A DNA stretch of 19,392 bases from DAOPYE01 sp035352715 (GTDB lineage: Bacteria; Acidobacteriota; Holophagae; Holophagales; Holophagaceae), in assembly GCA_035352715.1 (NCBI GenBank), contig DAOPYE010000047.1, forward strand, positions 1-19,392, given 5' to 3'. Shown here piece by piece: positions 1 to 7,496 of this stretch. The position numbers were made by a program, and so were the translations under genes. The stretch's first letter is position 1, and each line of letters opens with the position of its first letter. Below the pieces are notes generated by a model, which did no database searches, was not told the DNA's origin, and was given only the letters and a program-made list of their open reading frames with translations.

Positions 1-118
1 TGCGCCTGGCGACCTTGACCACCCGCCCGTCCTTCCGCGTCTTGTGGACGGTGGCTTAGTCGAGATCCTGGTGGATGACCTGCTCGGGAGCCCTCGGGCG
101 CCCAGGCTTGGCGAAAGC
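1..118 (-). pseudogene. Fragment of a second transposase (family uncertain), runs off the window edge
   Basis: Read on the minus strand, this stretch encodes a peptide containing KPGRPRAPEQ, then a stop codon (TAA at 56-58), then ATVHKTRKDGRVVKVARR. The residues either side of the stop resemble transposases that I recall as carrying a Y-ATVHKTR-x-x-GRVV motif, in which the stop replaces a tyrosine codon; that family memory is tentative. The frame is shifted by one base relative to the IS4-type fragment immediately upstream, so this is a separate remnant joined to it and not its continuation. It is broken by the nonsense codon and truncated by the window start. It is most likely dead mobile-element DNA. 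Confidence 0.4.
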
Positions 119-338
119 CCATGCCGTAGAGCTTGGATGGATGGGCCGCAAGAAATGCCTCTAGGTCCCGCAAGCTCTCCCGCCAGGTGAGCTGCGCGAA
201 GGCCATGGCCCGAAAGTGTTCGGTACATGGAAAGGTCCGAATGCCGCGATTCCCGCCATGTCGCGCCACGATCCGGTCAAAGGTGGTCCACGGAACCCAG
301 GCCATCAATTGCGCGAACAGCGTCTTTCCCCAGTTCAT
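112..338 (-). pseudogene. N-terminal remnant of an IS4-family transposase (DUF4372 domain)
   Basis: From the ATG at 338 the minus strand reads MNWGKTLFAQLMAW, then TFDRIVARHGGNRGIRTF, FRAMAFAQLTWRESLRDLEAF, and HPSKLYGMGF. This is the conserved N-terminal domain (DUF4372) of one group of IS4-family DDE transposases, where the pattern AFAQLTxRESLRD...KxYxMGF is diagnostic. Homology ends at about position 112-118, where a different reading frame from another transposase-like sequence begins, so the catalytic DDE core is absent. An AGGGGG purine stretch lies just upstream of the ATG. The piece encodes only about 75 residues of a protein normally longer than 350. It cannot be active and marks an old insertion next to the sensor kinase gene. 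The 340-580 interval upstream of it holds no gene I can support. Confidence 0.8.
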
Positions 339-580
339 CGGCGCCCCCTACACCATCCTGGGCAGAGGGTGCAAACGCCGATTCAAATCGACACCACGCT
401 TCGGCGCGAAGAAATGCCCACGGGGCTTAGCTATTCTGCGGTGAGGTTCAGAGGGAACCGGACACTCGTGATGCAACATATAGATCACACATGATTGTTC
501 ATGAAACCGTTCGCATCCTCGCACCCTTTCTGCCAATGTAGGGGCATCCAAATCAGCTTCGAGACGGGGAGGACACGGCT

Positions 581-2449
581 TTGATCGCGGTATGGCTGGG
601 CAGAAGCGCCATCCAGGCGGCCTCGACGGTTTCGTGGATGCAAAGCCCGTGGTTCATGGTCGGTTCGAGCCTGGCGCTCGTGGGTTCGGTGCTGGAACTG
701 TTCCACCTCCGCACGCGCTATCTCCGGAAGCGCCAGATCGTCCTGAAGAACACGGTGGCCGAGCGCACCCGCGTGCTGCAGGAAGAGATCCAGGAGCGCA
801 TCCGCGTGGAGCAGGCGCTGAATCTCTACAAGACAGAGCTTGAAAAGCTGGTCGCCCATCGCACGGCCGAGCTGCTTCAGGCCAACGAATGCCTGGAGCG
901 CGAAATCGCCGAGCGCCGCCAGGGGGAAGAAGCCCTGCGGCAAAGCGAGGACCGCTACCGGCGCTTCTTCGAGGAAGACCTGGCCGGCGCGTTCATCGCC
1001 AATGCCAATGGCAGCCTGCTGGCATGCAACCCCTCGTTCGCGCGCATCATCGGCCTCTCCACGCCCCAGGCCGCGCCGGGATTCAATCTGCTCGGCCTCT
1101 TCCGCAGCCCCAAGGCCGTGAGCCAGCTCATGGCGACCCTGAAGACGGATGGCAAGGCCCTGGGCTGGGAATTCGAATTGGAGCGGACCAATGGTCGGCC
1201 CCTGCACATCCTGGCCAACATCATCGGCGAATTCACCCCGGACGGACACCTGAACGAACTCAAGGGCTACGTGCTGGACACTACCGAGCGCAAGGATGTG
1301 GAAGAACAGCTTCGTCAGTCCCAGAAGATGGAGGCCATCGGCAAACTGGCGGGCGGCGTGGCCCACGACTTCAACAACCTTCTGACCGCCATCATCGGAT
1401 GCAGCGAACTGCTGCTGGAGGCCCCGGAAGATCCCGAACTGACCTGCTCCATGGCCCGGGAGATCCGCGACGCGGGCGACCGCGCGGGCGCCCTCACGCG
1501 GCACCTGCTGGCCTTCAGCCGCCGCCAGGTGCTCAAGCCGCAGGAACTGGACCTCAACGAAATCGTGGTTCCCATGGAAAAGATGCTTCGCCGGATCATC
1601 GGCGAGCACATCCTGCTGGTGATGGCTCCCTGCCCCAAGGTACTGCTGGTCAAGGCGGATCCCACCCAGATGGAACAGGTGCTATTGAACCTGGTGGTGA
1701 ACGCGCGGGACGCGATGCCCAAGGGCGGGACACTCACCATCGAAACCAGCGCGATCTGCCTGGACGAAGCCTACGCCCACACACACATCGACGTGACCCC
1801 CGGAAACTACGTGCGTCTTACCATCCACGACACGGGCATGGGAATCCCCGCCTCCATCCAGCCCCACATCTTCGATCCATTCTTCACCACCAAGACCCAG
1901 GACAAAGGCACGGGACTGGGGCTTTCCACTGTCTACGGCATCGTCCGCCAAAGCAATGGGCACATCACCTTCTCGACCGAAGAAGGGCGCGGCACCGCCT
2001 TCCATGTGGATCTGCCCTGCGCCACGCTCTCACAGGACTGCCTGGAGCAGAACCCGCAGCCCATGACCAGCGCCTCCAGATGCCAGGAGACCATCCTGCT
2101 GGCGGAAGACGATGAACAGGTTCGCCGCCTCGCCTGCCAGAGCCTGAAGCGCTCGGGCTACCGCGTGCTGGAGGCTTCCGGCGGATACGAAGCGCAGGCC
2201 ATCTCGGTGGATGAAGCCCATACCATCCAACTGCTGCTCACCGATCTGGTGATGCCGGGCATGAATGGCCGGGAGCTGGCCGAGAAACTGTGCGATGAAA
2301 GGCCTGAACTGAAGGTGCTGTTCATGTCGGGCTACACGGACGATGTATTGAGCGATATGGGCGAACTGAACCAGAACGTGGACCTGATCGACAAGCCGTT
2401 CACGCCCGCCACGCTGCTTCAGCGCGTACGGACCGCGCTGGACAGCTGA
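581..2449 (+). CDS. Hybrid sensor histidine kinase (TM, PAS, HisKA, HATPase, REC), sensor domain apparently missing
   Basis: A 622-residue membrane-anchored hybrid kinase. In order: one hydrophobic segment (about residues 24-42), an arginine-rich HLRTRYLRKRQ stretch, a coiled coil (50-120), a PAS domain (about 120-240), the phosphoacceptor H262 in GGVAHDFNNLL, an ATPase domain with N box at N374 (NLVVNARDAM), G1 at DTGMGI and G2 at DKGTGLGL (441-448), and a C-terminal receiver with acidic pocket E509/D510/D511, phosphoacceptor D555 (LLTDLVMPGMNG) and K605. The TTG start follows a GGGGAGGA ribosome-binding site (566-573); the frame is closed just upstream by TAG at 539-541. The segment PWF-TM-LRTRYLRKRQ-x-LE/K-xxVAERT is typical of kinases with a periplasmic beta-propeller and Y_Y_Y domain before the membrane helix. 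Here nothing precedes the helix. It may sense through PAS only, or be a truncated gene. Its 3' end overlaps the convergent aminotransferase by 31 bp. Confidence 0.93.
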   Translation: MIAVWLGRSAIQAASTVSWMQSPWFMVGSSLALVGSVLELFHLRTRYLRKRQIVLKNTVAERTRVLQEEIQERIRVEQALNLYKTELEKLVAHRTAELLQANECLEREIAERRQGEEALRQSEDRYRRFFEEDLAGAFIANANGSLLACNPSFARIIGLSTPQAAPGFNLLGLFRSPKAVSQLMATLKTDGKALGWEFELERTNGRPLHILANIIGEFTPDGHLNELKGYVLDTTERKDVEEQLRQSQKMEAIGKLAGGVAHDFNNLLTAIIGCSELLLEAPEDPELTCSMAREIRDAGDRAGALTRHLLAFSRRQVLKPQELDLNEIVVPMEKMLRRIIGEHILLVMAPCPKVLLVKADPTQMEQVLLNLVVNARDAMPKGGTLTIETSAICLDEAYAHTHIDVTPGNYVRLTIHDTGMGIPASIQPHIFDPFFTTKTQDKGTGLGLSTVYGIVRQSNGHITFSTEEGRGTAFHVDLPCATLSQDCLEQNPQPMTSASRCQETILLAEDDEQVRRLACQSLKRSGYRVLEASGGYEAQAISVDEAHTIQLLLTDLVMPGMNGRELAEKLCDERPELKVLFMSGYTDDVLSDMGELNQNVDLIDKPFTPATLLQRVRTALDS

Positions 2450-3594
2450 ATCACGCCCGCCAGGCGGCGCAGGCCTTCGTCTGCGCGTTCGGGCGAGGCA
2501 TGGCTGAAGTTCAGGCGTGCCCAACCGAGTTCGGGATCGGAAGCAAAGCAGTGTTCGCCGGGCAGGAATGCAACGCCTTCCGCCATGGCCCTGGGTGCGA
2601 TCGGACGCAGATCCAGCCCGGGCGCCAGATGCGCCCAGAAGAACAGCCCCCCGTCGGGCGCCGTCCACCGCGCATCAGGGAAATGACGATGCAGAGAATC
2701 GGCAAAGGCATCGCGTTTTTCGCGGTAGCGCGAACGTAGTGCATCCAGGCGCTGGGGGCGGTTCGGGTCTTCCAGATCCGCGAGGGCCAGGGCCTGGGAG
2801 AGCCGTGAGGAATGCAGATCCGCCGCCTGCTTCAGGCGCTCCAGGAAGGGGAACAGCTCCTCCGAGCATGCCAGCCAACCCAGCCGGATGCCCGGCAGAT
2901 AGGACTTGGAGAATGACCCCAGCAGGATCCACGGACTTCTTTTCAGCCGGGCGCAGATGGGACGCGGTGGCGTCACACCGAACCCGATCTCTCCATAGGG
3001 ATCGTCCTCCACCAACACCAGGCTGTCGCCCTCTCCATTCCGGGCGTCGACCGCCTGCGCGAAGGCGTCCCGCGCCTCATCGCTCCACAGAGCGCCTGTG
3101 GGATTCTGGAAACTGGGAATCAGGTAGGCGACGCGCGCCTGGGTTTTGGACACATGCTGTCCAATCCATTCGGGGTCCGGTCCGGCATGCCCAATGGAGA
3201 TCCCGTCGAACTGCGCCCCGAAGAGGCCGAACACCTGGAGTGCCGAGATGTAGGTCGGAGATTCGCACAGGACGGATGTGCCTGGATCCACCAGCAGCTT
3301 GGCCGCGAGGTCCAGTCCCTGCTGTGAGCCGTTGGTGATCAGCACTCGAGAAGCCGGACAGTGCACCCCTCTCGCTTCGAGATGCTCGGAGATCCTCTGC
3401 CTCAGGCGATCCTCGCCTTCGGTGCGGCTGTACTGTTTCCAGCCTTCGGGCATCACGGTCGGCGTCGGCATGGCCTCCTCGGCCGGAAGCCCCCCCGCCA
3501 GACTGATGATCTCCCTTCCCGCGGCAGCGGCGAGGATCTCGCGCACCGGCGATGGCTTGAGACGGGAAATGCGTTCAGACAAGACGGGAACCAT
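2419..3594 (-). CDS. PLP-dependent aminotransferase, fold type I (2-aminoadipate aminotransferase/LysN-like)
   Basis: A 391-residue cytoplasmic class I/II aminotransferase. Visible landmarks are ISLAGGLPAE near the N-terminus, TNGSQQGLDL (about 88-95), a cofactor-stacking tyrosine in SPTYISAL, IPSFQNPTG (N164 region), VEDDPYGEI (D197/D198 contacting the PLP ring nitrogen) and the Schiff-base lysine K230 in GSFSKSYLPGIRLGW. A substrate-carboxylate arginine is expected in WARLNFSHA. This subgroup, related to MocR C-terminal domains, includes 2-aminoadipate and aromatic aminotransferases; the substrate cannot be told from sequence. There is no fused N-terminal GntR domain. The start is well fixed: AGGAGGT lies 6-7 bases before the ATG. 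It diverges from the MarR-type gene, 70 bp away, which may control it. Confidence 0.92.
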   Translation of the reverse strand: MVPVLSERISRLKPSPVREILAAAAGREIISLAGGLPAEEAMPTPTVMPEGWKQYSRTEGEDRLRQRISEHLEARGVHCPASRVLITNGSQQGLDLAAKLLVDPGTSVLCESPTYISALQVFGLFGAQFDGISIGHAGPDPEWIGQHVSKTQARVAYLIPSFQNPTGALWSDEARDAFAQAVDARNGEGDSLVLVEDDPYGEIGFGVTPPRPICARLKRSPWILLGSFSKSYLPGIRLGWLACSEELFPFLERLKQAADLHSSRLSQALALADLEDPNRPQRLDALRSRYREKRDAFADSLHRHFPDARWTAPDGGLFFWAHLAPGLDLRPIAPRAMAEGVAFLPGEHCFASDPELGWARLNFSHASPERADEGLRRLAGVIQLSSAVRTR

Positions 3595-3624
3595 GGGTCC
3601 ACCTCCTAGACCAGGACAACTTTA

Positions 3625-3660
3625 TTGACCCATATTGCGGGACGTGGTGATAAAGGTCAA
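3625..3660. promoter_or_regulatory. Divergent promoter/operator candidate between aminotransferase and marR-like gene
   Basis: TTGACC (3625-3630) and its exact reverse complement GGTCAA (3655-3660) face each other across 24 bp. Each has a -35-like sequence. On the plus strand TGATAA lies 17 bp after TTGACC. On the minus strand AATATG lies 18 bp after TTGACC. The two promoters would overlap, a common arrangement when one regulator controls both itself and its neighbour. The -10 matches are weak. Confidence 0.4.
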
Positions 3661-3664
3661 GGCC

Positions 3665-4093
3665 ATGGACCCATCTCGCGAGGAAGAACTCAACCAGGCG
3701 CTGGAGCTATTCTTCTTCGCCTTTCGCGCCTTCACCGCCGGCCCCGACCGCACGCTGGAAGCCAAGGGCCTGCAGCGGGTGCACCACCGCATCCTCTACT
3801 TCGTGGGGCGCAATTCCGATATTTCCGTCAACGGGCTGCTCGGCATCCTGGGCGTCAGCAAGCAGGCGCTGAACGCTCCGCTGCGCCAGTTATTGGAAAT
3901 GCACCTGGTGGAAAGCCGCATTTCTTCCGTGGATCGCCGGGTGCGGCAACTGCGCCTGACGACCGAGGGCGCCAAGCTGGAATCGGCGCTATCCAATTCC
4001 CAGCGGAAGCTCATGGACAAAGCCTTCCAGCGGCTCGGCCGAGATGCCGAGACCGCCTGGAGGCAATTGATGGAACTGGTGGCCGAGCGCTGA
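3665..4093 (+). CDS. MarR-family winged-helix transcriptional regulator
   Basis: A protein of about 142 residues with the MarR layout: an N-terminal helix with aromatic residues (LFFFAFRAFT), the helix-turn-helix region SVNGLLGILGVSKQALNAPLRQLLEMHLVESR, the wing SSVDRRVRQLRLTTEGAKL, and a C-terminal dimerisation helix. The wing motif DRR followed by LTTEG is characteristic. The ATG at 3665 is preferred because AAAGG (3652-3656) lies 8 bases before it. A TTG at 3635 gives ten more residues but has no good ribosome-binding site and would cover the promoter-like sequences. It diverges from the aminotransferase and converges on the hydrolase gene with a 4-bp gap. The ligand and targets are unknown. 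Confidence 0.87.
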   Translation: MDPSREEELNQALELFFFAFRAFTAGPDRTLEAKGLQRVHHRILYFVGRNSDISVNGLLGILGVSKQALNAPLRQLLEMHLVESRISSVDRRVRQLRLTTEGAKLESALSNSQRKLMDKAFQRLGRDAETAWRQLMELVAER

Positions 4094-4097
4094 ATCG

Positions 4098-5189
4098 TTA
4101 CGGGATGAGCGCCTTGAGGATCGGCTCGGTCCAGTGGTCCTTGTCGATGTCGTAAAGGATGAAGTCCGAATCGAACTGCCAGTAGGACCAGGCCCATCCC
4201 AGGGATTCGGCCGTGCGGGCCACGTGGGCGGTGTAGCGCACACGATCGGGCATGGCGGCCTTGTCATAAGCGCCAAACTCGCCGAGGAAAAGCGGACGGC
4301 GATGGGCACGACCCCAGGCATCCGCAACCTTGAAGTCCTCCAGGACCTTCAGCTTCTCGGCCTCGGTGCCCCAGGTGATCCCCGAAAGCTTGGTGTATTC
4401 CTTCGCCCAGTAGGCGCCCTGATGCGTGAACTCCATGGGCGCGTAGTAGTGGACCGTCACAATCAGGTTCCGGTCGTTCTCGGGAAGCTGCAGCTTGTCG
4501 AGAAAGCCAATGGCGTTCCAGTTGGCGGGACCGACGATCACCGTGCGCGTGGGATTGGTCTCACGGATGATGCCCAGGCATTCAACGAGGTACTGGTTCC
4601 AGATCTCGGGCGTCACCTTTCCGTTGGGTTCGTTGAGGATCTCGAAGAACACATCCGAGGACGCATCCTTGAGATGCGGCGCCACCTGTTTCCAGAAGGC
4701 CACGAGCTTGGGATAGAGCGCGGCCCCCTCGTTGCCCATCTCCACGAAGTTGTGCTGGTCGATGATGACGGCCAGGCCGTTCGCCCTTGCGTGTTTCACG
4801 ACCCAGTCCAGGCGATTGAACCACGCGGGCGAAAGCTGGTTGTTGCGATCCATGAAGGCGAAGGCCTGCAGGTCCACGCGCACATGGTTAAAGCCCGCCT
4901 GAGCCAGAAGCTTGAAGTGCTTTTCCTGGAAGCGGCCCTTCGAGGCATCGGACCAGATCGGATCGTAGCCCAGGATGTTGGTGCCGCGCCCCAGGCGCTT
5001 GATCTGCGCGAAGGCATCTGGCGCGACAGCCCCCTGGGATGCATGTGCCGCGCCTTCCTGGGCGGCGGGCTGGGCTGCCGGCCGAGTTGCTGGCGATGGT
5101 GCCGTCGACTGGGCATTCGCCACGATGGAAAGCATCAAGGCCGCAAGGCCGGCCAAGATGTGATGTCGGGGAAGTGTTCTCGTAAACAT
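4098..5189 (-). CDS. Secreted glycoside hydrolase family 5 (cellulase-like) enzyme
   Basis: A 363-residue protein that hydrolyses a beta-1,4-glucan or related polysaccharide outside the cytoplasm. The N-terminus (MFTRTLPRHHILAGLAALML...VANA-QS) is a clear signal peptide, followed by a low-complexity Ala/Pro/Gln linker (about 28-55). The GH5 barrel shows RVDLQAF (strand 3 region), DQHNF, the acid/base E187 in FFEILNEPNG, the HYY motif at 247-249, and the nucleophile E304 in FLGEFGAYD. A late tryptophan (WSYWQFDSDF) fits the substrate subsite. The ATG at 5189 is chosen because it begins the signal peptide directly; a GTG at 5222 adds 11 residues. It lies 60 bp behind the LysR-type gene on the same strand, so the two may be cotranscribed. 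The exact substrate is not determined. Confidence 0.9.
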   Translation of the reverse strand: MFTRTLPRHHILAGLAALMLSIVANAQSTAPSPATRPAAQPAAQEGAAHASQGAVAPDAFAQIKRLGRGTNILGYDPIWSDASKGRFQEKHFKLLAQAGFNHVRVDLQAFAFMDRNNQLSPAWFNRLDWVVKHARANGLAVIIDQHNFVEMGNEGAALYPKLVAFWKQVAPHLKDASSDVFFEILNEPNGKVTPEIWNQYLVECLGIIRETNPTRTVIVGPANWNAIGFLDKLQLPENDRNLIVTVHYYAPMEFTHQGAYWAKEYTKLSGITWGTEAEKLKVLEDFKVADAWGRAHRRPLFLGEFGAYDKAAMPDRVRYTAHVARTAESLGWAWSYWQFDSDFILYDIDKDHWTEPILKALIP

Positions 5190-5249
5190 GGCCCCAGGGT
5201 ACGAGGTTGCGATTCGGACCACAATCGGGTTGTGCAGAAGGCCCGAACT

Positions 5250-6128
5250 TCAATCCTTGATGCGGCTGTCCTGCCTCAACACATGGATGAGCGCCTGGGC
5301 GGGAAGGCTCAGTTCACGGGACCGCTGATGACACAGCGCCAGGGTCTTGCGGTGCGCGCTTTGGATGGACAGCGCTGTCAAACCATCCCCGGCCTCCAGT
5401 GCGTAGTCGGGAAGAATGCCAGCCCCCAGGCCTGCGCGGACCATGGCCTTCTGCACCGAAACGCTTCCGACTTCCAGCACCCGCCGGGGGTGCAGCCCCT
5501 TGGATGCCACCATCTCGTCAAAGGCCCGGCGCGTGGCCGATTCGCGCGTGAGCAGAACCAGCGGCATGGCACACAGCGCGCCGACGCTGATGCTTTCCGT
5601 ACCCACCGGCAGCTGGCTGGGAGCGAAGACCGCGACATGGTGGTAGTGCAGCAGGGGCTCGAGCTCCAGCTTGGGATTGCGCAACGGCAGCAGCACGAAA
5701 CCCAGCTCGCAGGCCCCGCGCTCCACCAGATTCGCGATGCCCGGCGTCACGCCCTCCTCGATGCGAATGCGGACTTTTGGACAGTTCTTGGCAAATCGTC
5801 CCAGCAAGGGCGCAAGGTAGTGGCAGGCCACCGTATCCGACGCCGCCAGCACCAGCTCGCCGCTGGGGCCTTCCGTCTCGCTGCCGATATCCTTCAGGCC
5901 GCGCAGTTCGCCGAGGATCCGCGTGGCGCGGACCCTAAGTTCCTCGCCATGTTCTGTCGGCTGGACTCCGCGCGAGGTCCGCTCCAGCAAGCGGAAGCCC
6001 AGCTGCTCTTCCAGTGCCTGGATCTGCCGCGAGATGGCGGGCTGCGTGCGAAAAAGCCGCACGGCGGCGCGGCTGAGGTTCTGCTCTTCGCAGACGACAA
6101 GGAAGGTTTCGAGGTGTTGGAGATCCAC
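5250..6128 (-). CDS. LysR-family transcriptional regulator, divergent from leuBCD
   Basis: About 292 residues. An N-terminal LysR helix-turn-helix is evident: DLQHLETFLVVCEEQNLSRAAVRLFRTQPAISRQIQALEEQLGFRLLERTSRGVQPTEHG. It is followed by a periplasmic-binding-like effector domain (GELVLAASDTVACHYLAPLLGRF onward). The GTG at 6128 places VDLQHLETF at the usual LysR start; an ATG at 6152 adds eight residues but lies inside a 21-bp palindrome that looks like an operator, so the shorter form is preferred. Neither has a strong ribosome-binding site. The gene faces leuB, which suggests control of leucine synthesis and autoregulation through the shared palindrome. It could instead act on the downstream glycoside hydrolase. 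The effector is unknown. Confidence 0.88.
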   Translation of the reverse strand: MDLQHLETFLVVCEEQNLSRAAVRLFRTQPAISRQIQALEEQLGFRLLERTSRGVQPTEHGEELRVRATRILGELRGLKDIGSETEGPSGELVLAASDTVACHYLAPLLGRFAKNCPKVRIRIEEGVTPGIANLVERGACELGFVLLPLRNPKLELEPLLHYHHVAVFAPSQLPVGTESISVGALCAMPLVLLTRESATRRAFDEMVASKGLHPRRVLEVGSVSVQKAMVRAGLGAGILPDYALEAGDGLTALSIQSAHRKTLALCHQRSRELSLPAQALIHVLRQDSRIKD

Positions 6129-6147
6129 GGCGTGCCAAAACGTGCGT

Positions 6148-6168
6148 GTCATGCGTCACGCGCATGAC
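6148..6168. promoter_or_regulatory. 21-bp palindrome, candidate LysR-type operator between lysR-like gene and leuB
   Basis: Perfect 8-bp arms GTCATGCG and CGCATGAC separated by TCACG. It contains a T-N11-A type core as expected for LysR-family sites. It lies just upstream of TATTAT (6178-6183), a good -10 candidate for leuB, so it would cover the -35 region. It also overlaps the longer possible start of the LysR gene, consistent with autoregulation. Confidence 0.55.
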
Positions 6169-6177
6169 GTGAATAGG

Positions 6178-6183
6178 TATTAT
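6178..6183 (+). promoter_or_regulatory. Candidate -10 element for leuBCD
   Basis: TATTAT stands in a locally AT-rich patch 85 bp before leuB and directly downstream of the palindrome. No good -35 hexamer is seen at the normal spacing, which would fit an activator-dependent promoter. Confidence 0.3.
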
Positions 6184-6267
6184 GAATTGGCTAGACGATC
6201 AAAGGGAGATTAAGTTGGATCCCTCGAGGCCAATGTCGAACCGCCTGTTTCTCAGCTTGAGGTGACC

Positions 6268-7362
6268 ATGAAACTCAATATTCTCGTGCTTCCCGGCGAT
6301 GGCATCGGTGTGGAAATCACCGCTGAAGCCGTCAAGGTGCTCAAGGTCGTGACCTCGGCTTTCGGCCATGAGCTGAACCTCAGCGAAGGACTCATCGGCG
6401 GTGCCAGCCTGGACGCCACCGGCGAGCCTTTGACTCAATCGACCATCGAGGCCGCCAACGCCGCCGACGCGGTGCTGATGGGCGCAGTGGGCACTCCGAA
6501 ATACGACAACGCGCCTTCCGACAAGCGCCCCGAGAAGGGCCTGCTGGGCATCCGCAAGGCCATGGGCGTCTTCGCCAACCTGCGCCCGGTGAAGGCCTAT
6601 CCCGCGCTCGCCAGCGCCTCGCCCCTGAAGGAAAGCCGCATCAACGGCACCGATCTGTTGATCCTGCGCGAACTGACCGGTGGCCTCTACTTCGGCCAGC
6701 CCCGCGGCATCGAAGGCGAGGGCAAGGCCCGCCACGGCTTCAACACCATGACCTACAACTACGAAGAGATCGAGCGCATCACGCGCATGGCCTTCGAACT
6801 GGCCCGCAAGCGCCGCAAGAAGGTCACCAATGTGGACAAGGCCAATGTTCTGGAGACCAGCCAGCTCTGGCGCGCCATCGTGCTGGAGATCGCCAAGGAC
6901 TACCCCGATGTCGAGCTGGACCACCTCTACGTGGATAACGCCGCCATGCAGCTCATCCTGCGCCCCAGCGCCTTCGACGTGATCCTCACCGAGAACCTGT
7001 TCGGCGACATCATCAGCGACGAGGCGGCGGTCATCGGCGGCTCCATCGGCCTGCTGCCCTCCGGCTCTCTGGGCGCCCCCCGCGCCAACGGCACCCTGCC
7101 CGGCCTCTACGAGCCCATCCACGGCTCGGCGCCGGATATCGCCGGCAAGGGCATCGCCAATCCGCTGGGCACCATCGGCTCCGTCGCCGCCATGCTGGAT
7201 TGGAGCTTCGGCCTGAAGGCGGAAGCCAAGGTCATCACCGACGCCATAGACTTCGTCATCGCCAACGGCCCCACCACGCCCGATCTGCTGGGCGGCAAGG
7301 GCACCACGTCTTCCGTCGGCGACGCCGTGGCCGCCAAGGCTGCGGAATTGGCGAAGAAGTAA
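6268..7362 (+). CDS. leuB: 3-isopropylmalate dehydrogenase
   Basis: A 364-residue cytoplasmic enzyme that oxidises and decarboxylates (2R,3S)-3-isopropylmalate to 2-oxoisocaproate with NAD+, the third step of leucine synthesis. Family signatures are visible: LPGDGIGVEIT at the N-terminus, MGAVGTPKYD, the substrate-binding LLGIRKAMGVFANLRPVK, LRELTGGLYFGQPRG, the catalytic lysine region VTNVDKANVLETSQLWR, HLYVDNAAMQLI, the metal-binding and signature region ENLFGDIISDEAAVIGGSIGLLPSGSLG, and EPIHGSAPDIAGKGIANPLGTI. The ATG at 6268 has GAGG six to nine bases before it and gives the usual MKLNILVLPGDGIG start; a GTG at 6262 adds two residues. It is the first gene of a leuBCD operon; leuA is not in the window. 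Confidence 0.97.
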   Translation: MKLNILVLPGDGIGVEITAEAVKVLKVVTSAFGHELNLSEGLIGGASLDATGEPLTQSTIEAANAADAVLMGAVGTPKYDNAPSDKRPEKGLLGIRKAMGVFANLRPVKAYPALASASPLKESRINGTDLLILRELTGGLYFGQPRGIEGEGKARHGFNTMTYNYEEIERITRMAFELARKRRKKVTNVDKANVLETSQLWRAIVLEIAKDYPDVELDHLYVDNAAMQLILRPSAFDVILTENLFGDIISDEAAVIGGSIGLLPSGSLGAPRANGTLPGLYEPIHGSAPDIAGKGIANPLGTIGSVAAMLDWSFGLKAEAKVITDAIDFVIANGPTTPDLLGGKGTTSSVGDAVAAKAAELAKK

Positions 7363-7375
7363 AAAACAACTGATC

Positions 7376-7496
7376 TACCACCAAGGGCACGAAGGAGGCA
7401 CCAAGGCCACCAAGAAAAGAAAAAAGACATTTTCTTGTTTTTGATTTTCTTGGTGCCCTTGGTGATTTTGATCTTTTCTTGGTGCCCTTGGTGGTA
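7376..7496. repeat. Intergenic inverted repeat built from CCAAGG-type words between leuB and leuC
   Basis: The 151-bp gap between leuB and leuC holds a perfect 15-bp inverted repeat, TACCACCAAGGGCAC at 7376-7390 and its complement at 7482-7496. Within each arm the words CACCAAGG, CACGAAGG and CCACCAAG recur about every 9-11 bases, and a second GTGCCCTTGGTG copy lies at 7453-7464. The centre is A/T-rich. The RNA could fold into a long imperfect hairpin between two genes of one operon. No coding sense is apparent. Confidence 0.8.

Noticed and set aside
485..1609. 374-residue minus-strand ORF opposite the kinase gene
   Set aside because: It is an antisense shadow of a GC-rich gene whose plus-strand product has unmistakable kinase domains.
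4134..6167. 677-residue plus-strand ORF
   Set aside because: It runs antisense through both the GH5 and LysR genes, which have clear motifs; its own sequence is low-complexity Gly/Arg/His-rich and matches nothing.
7376..7496. Possible CRISPR-like array in the leuB-leuC spacer
   Set aside because: The repeats are 9-11 base words with no regular spacers and form an inverted dyad, not direct repeats of CRISPR length.
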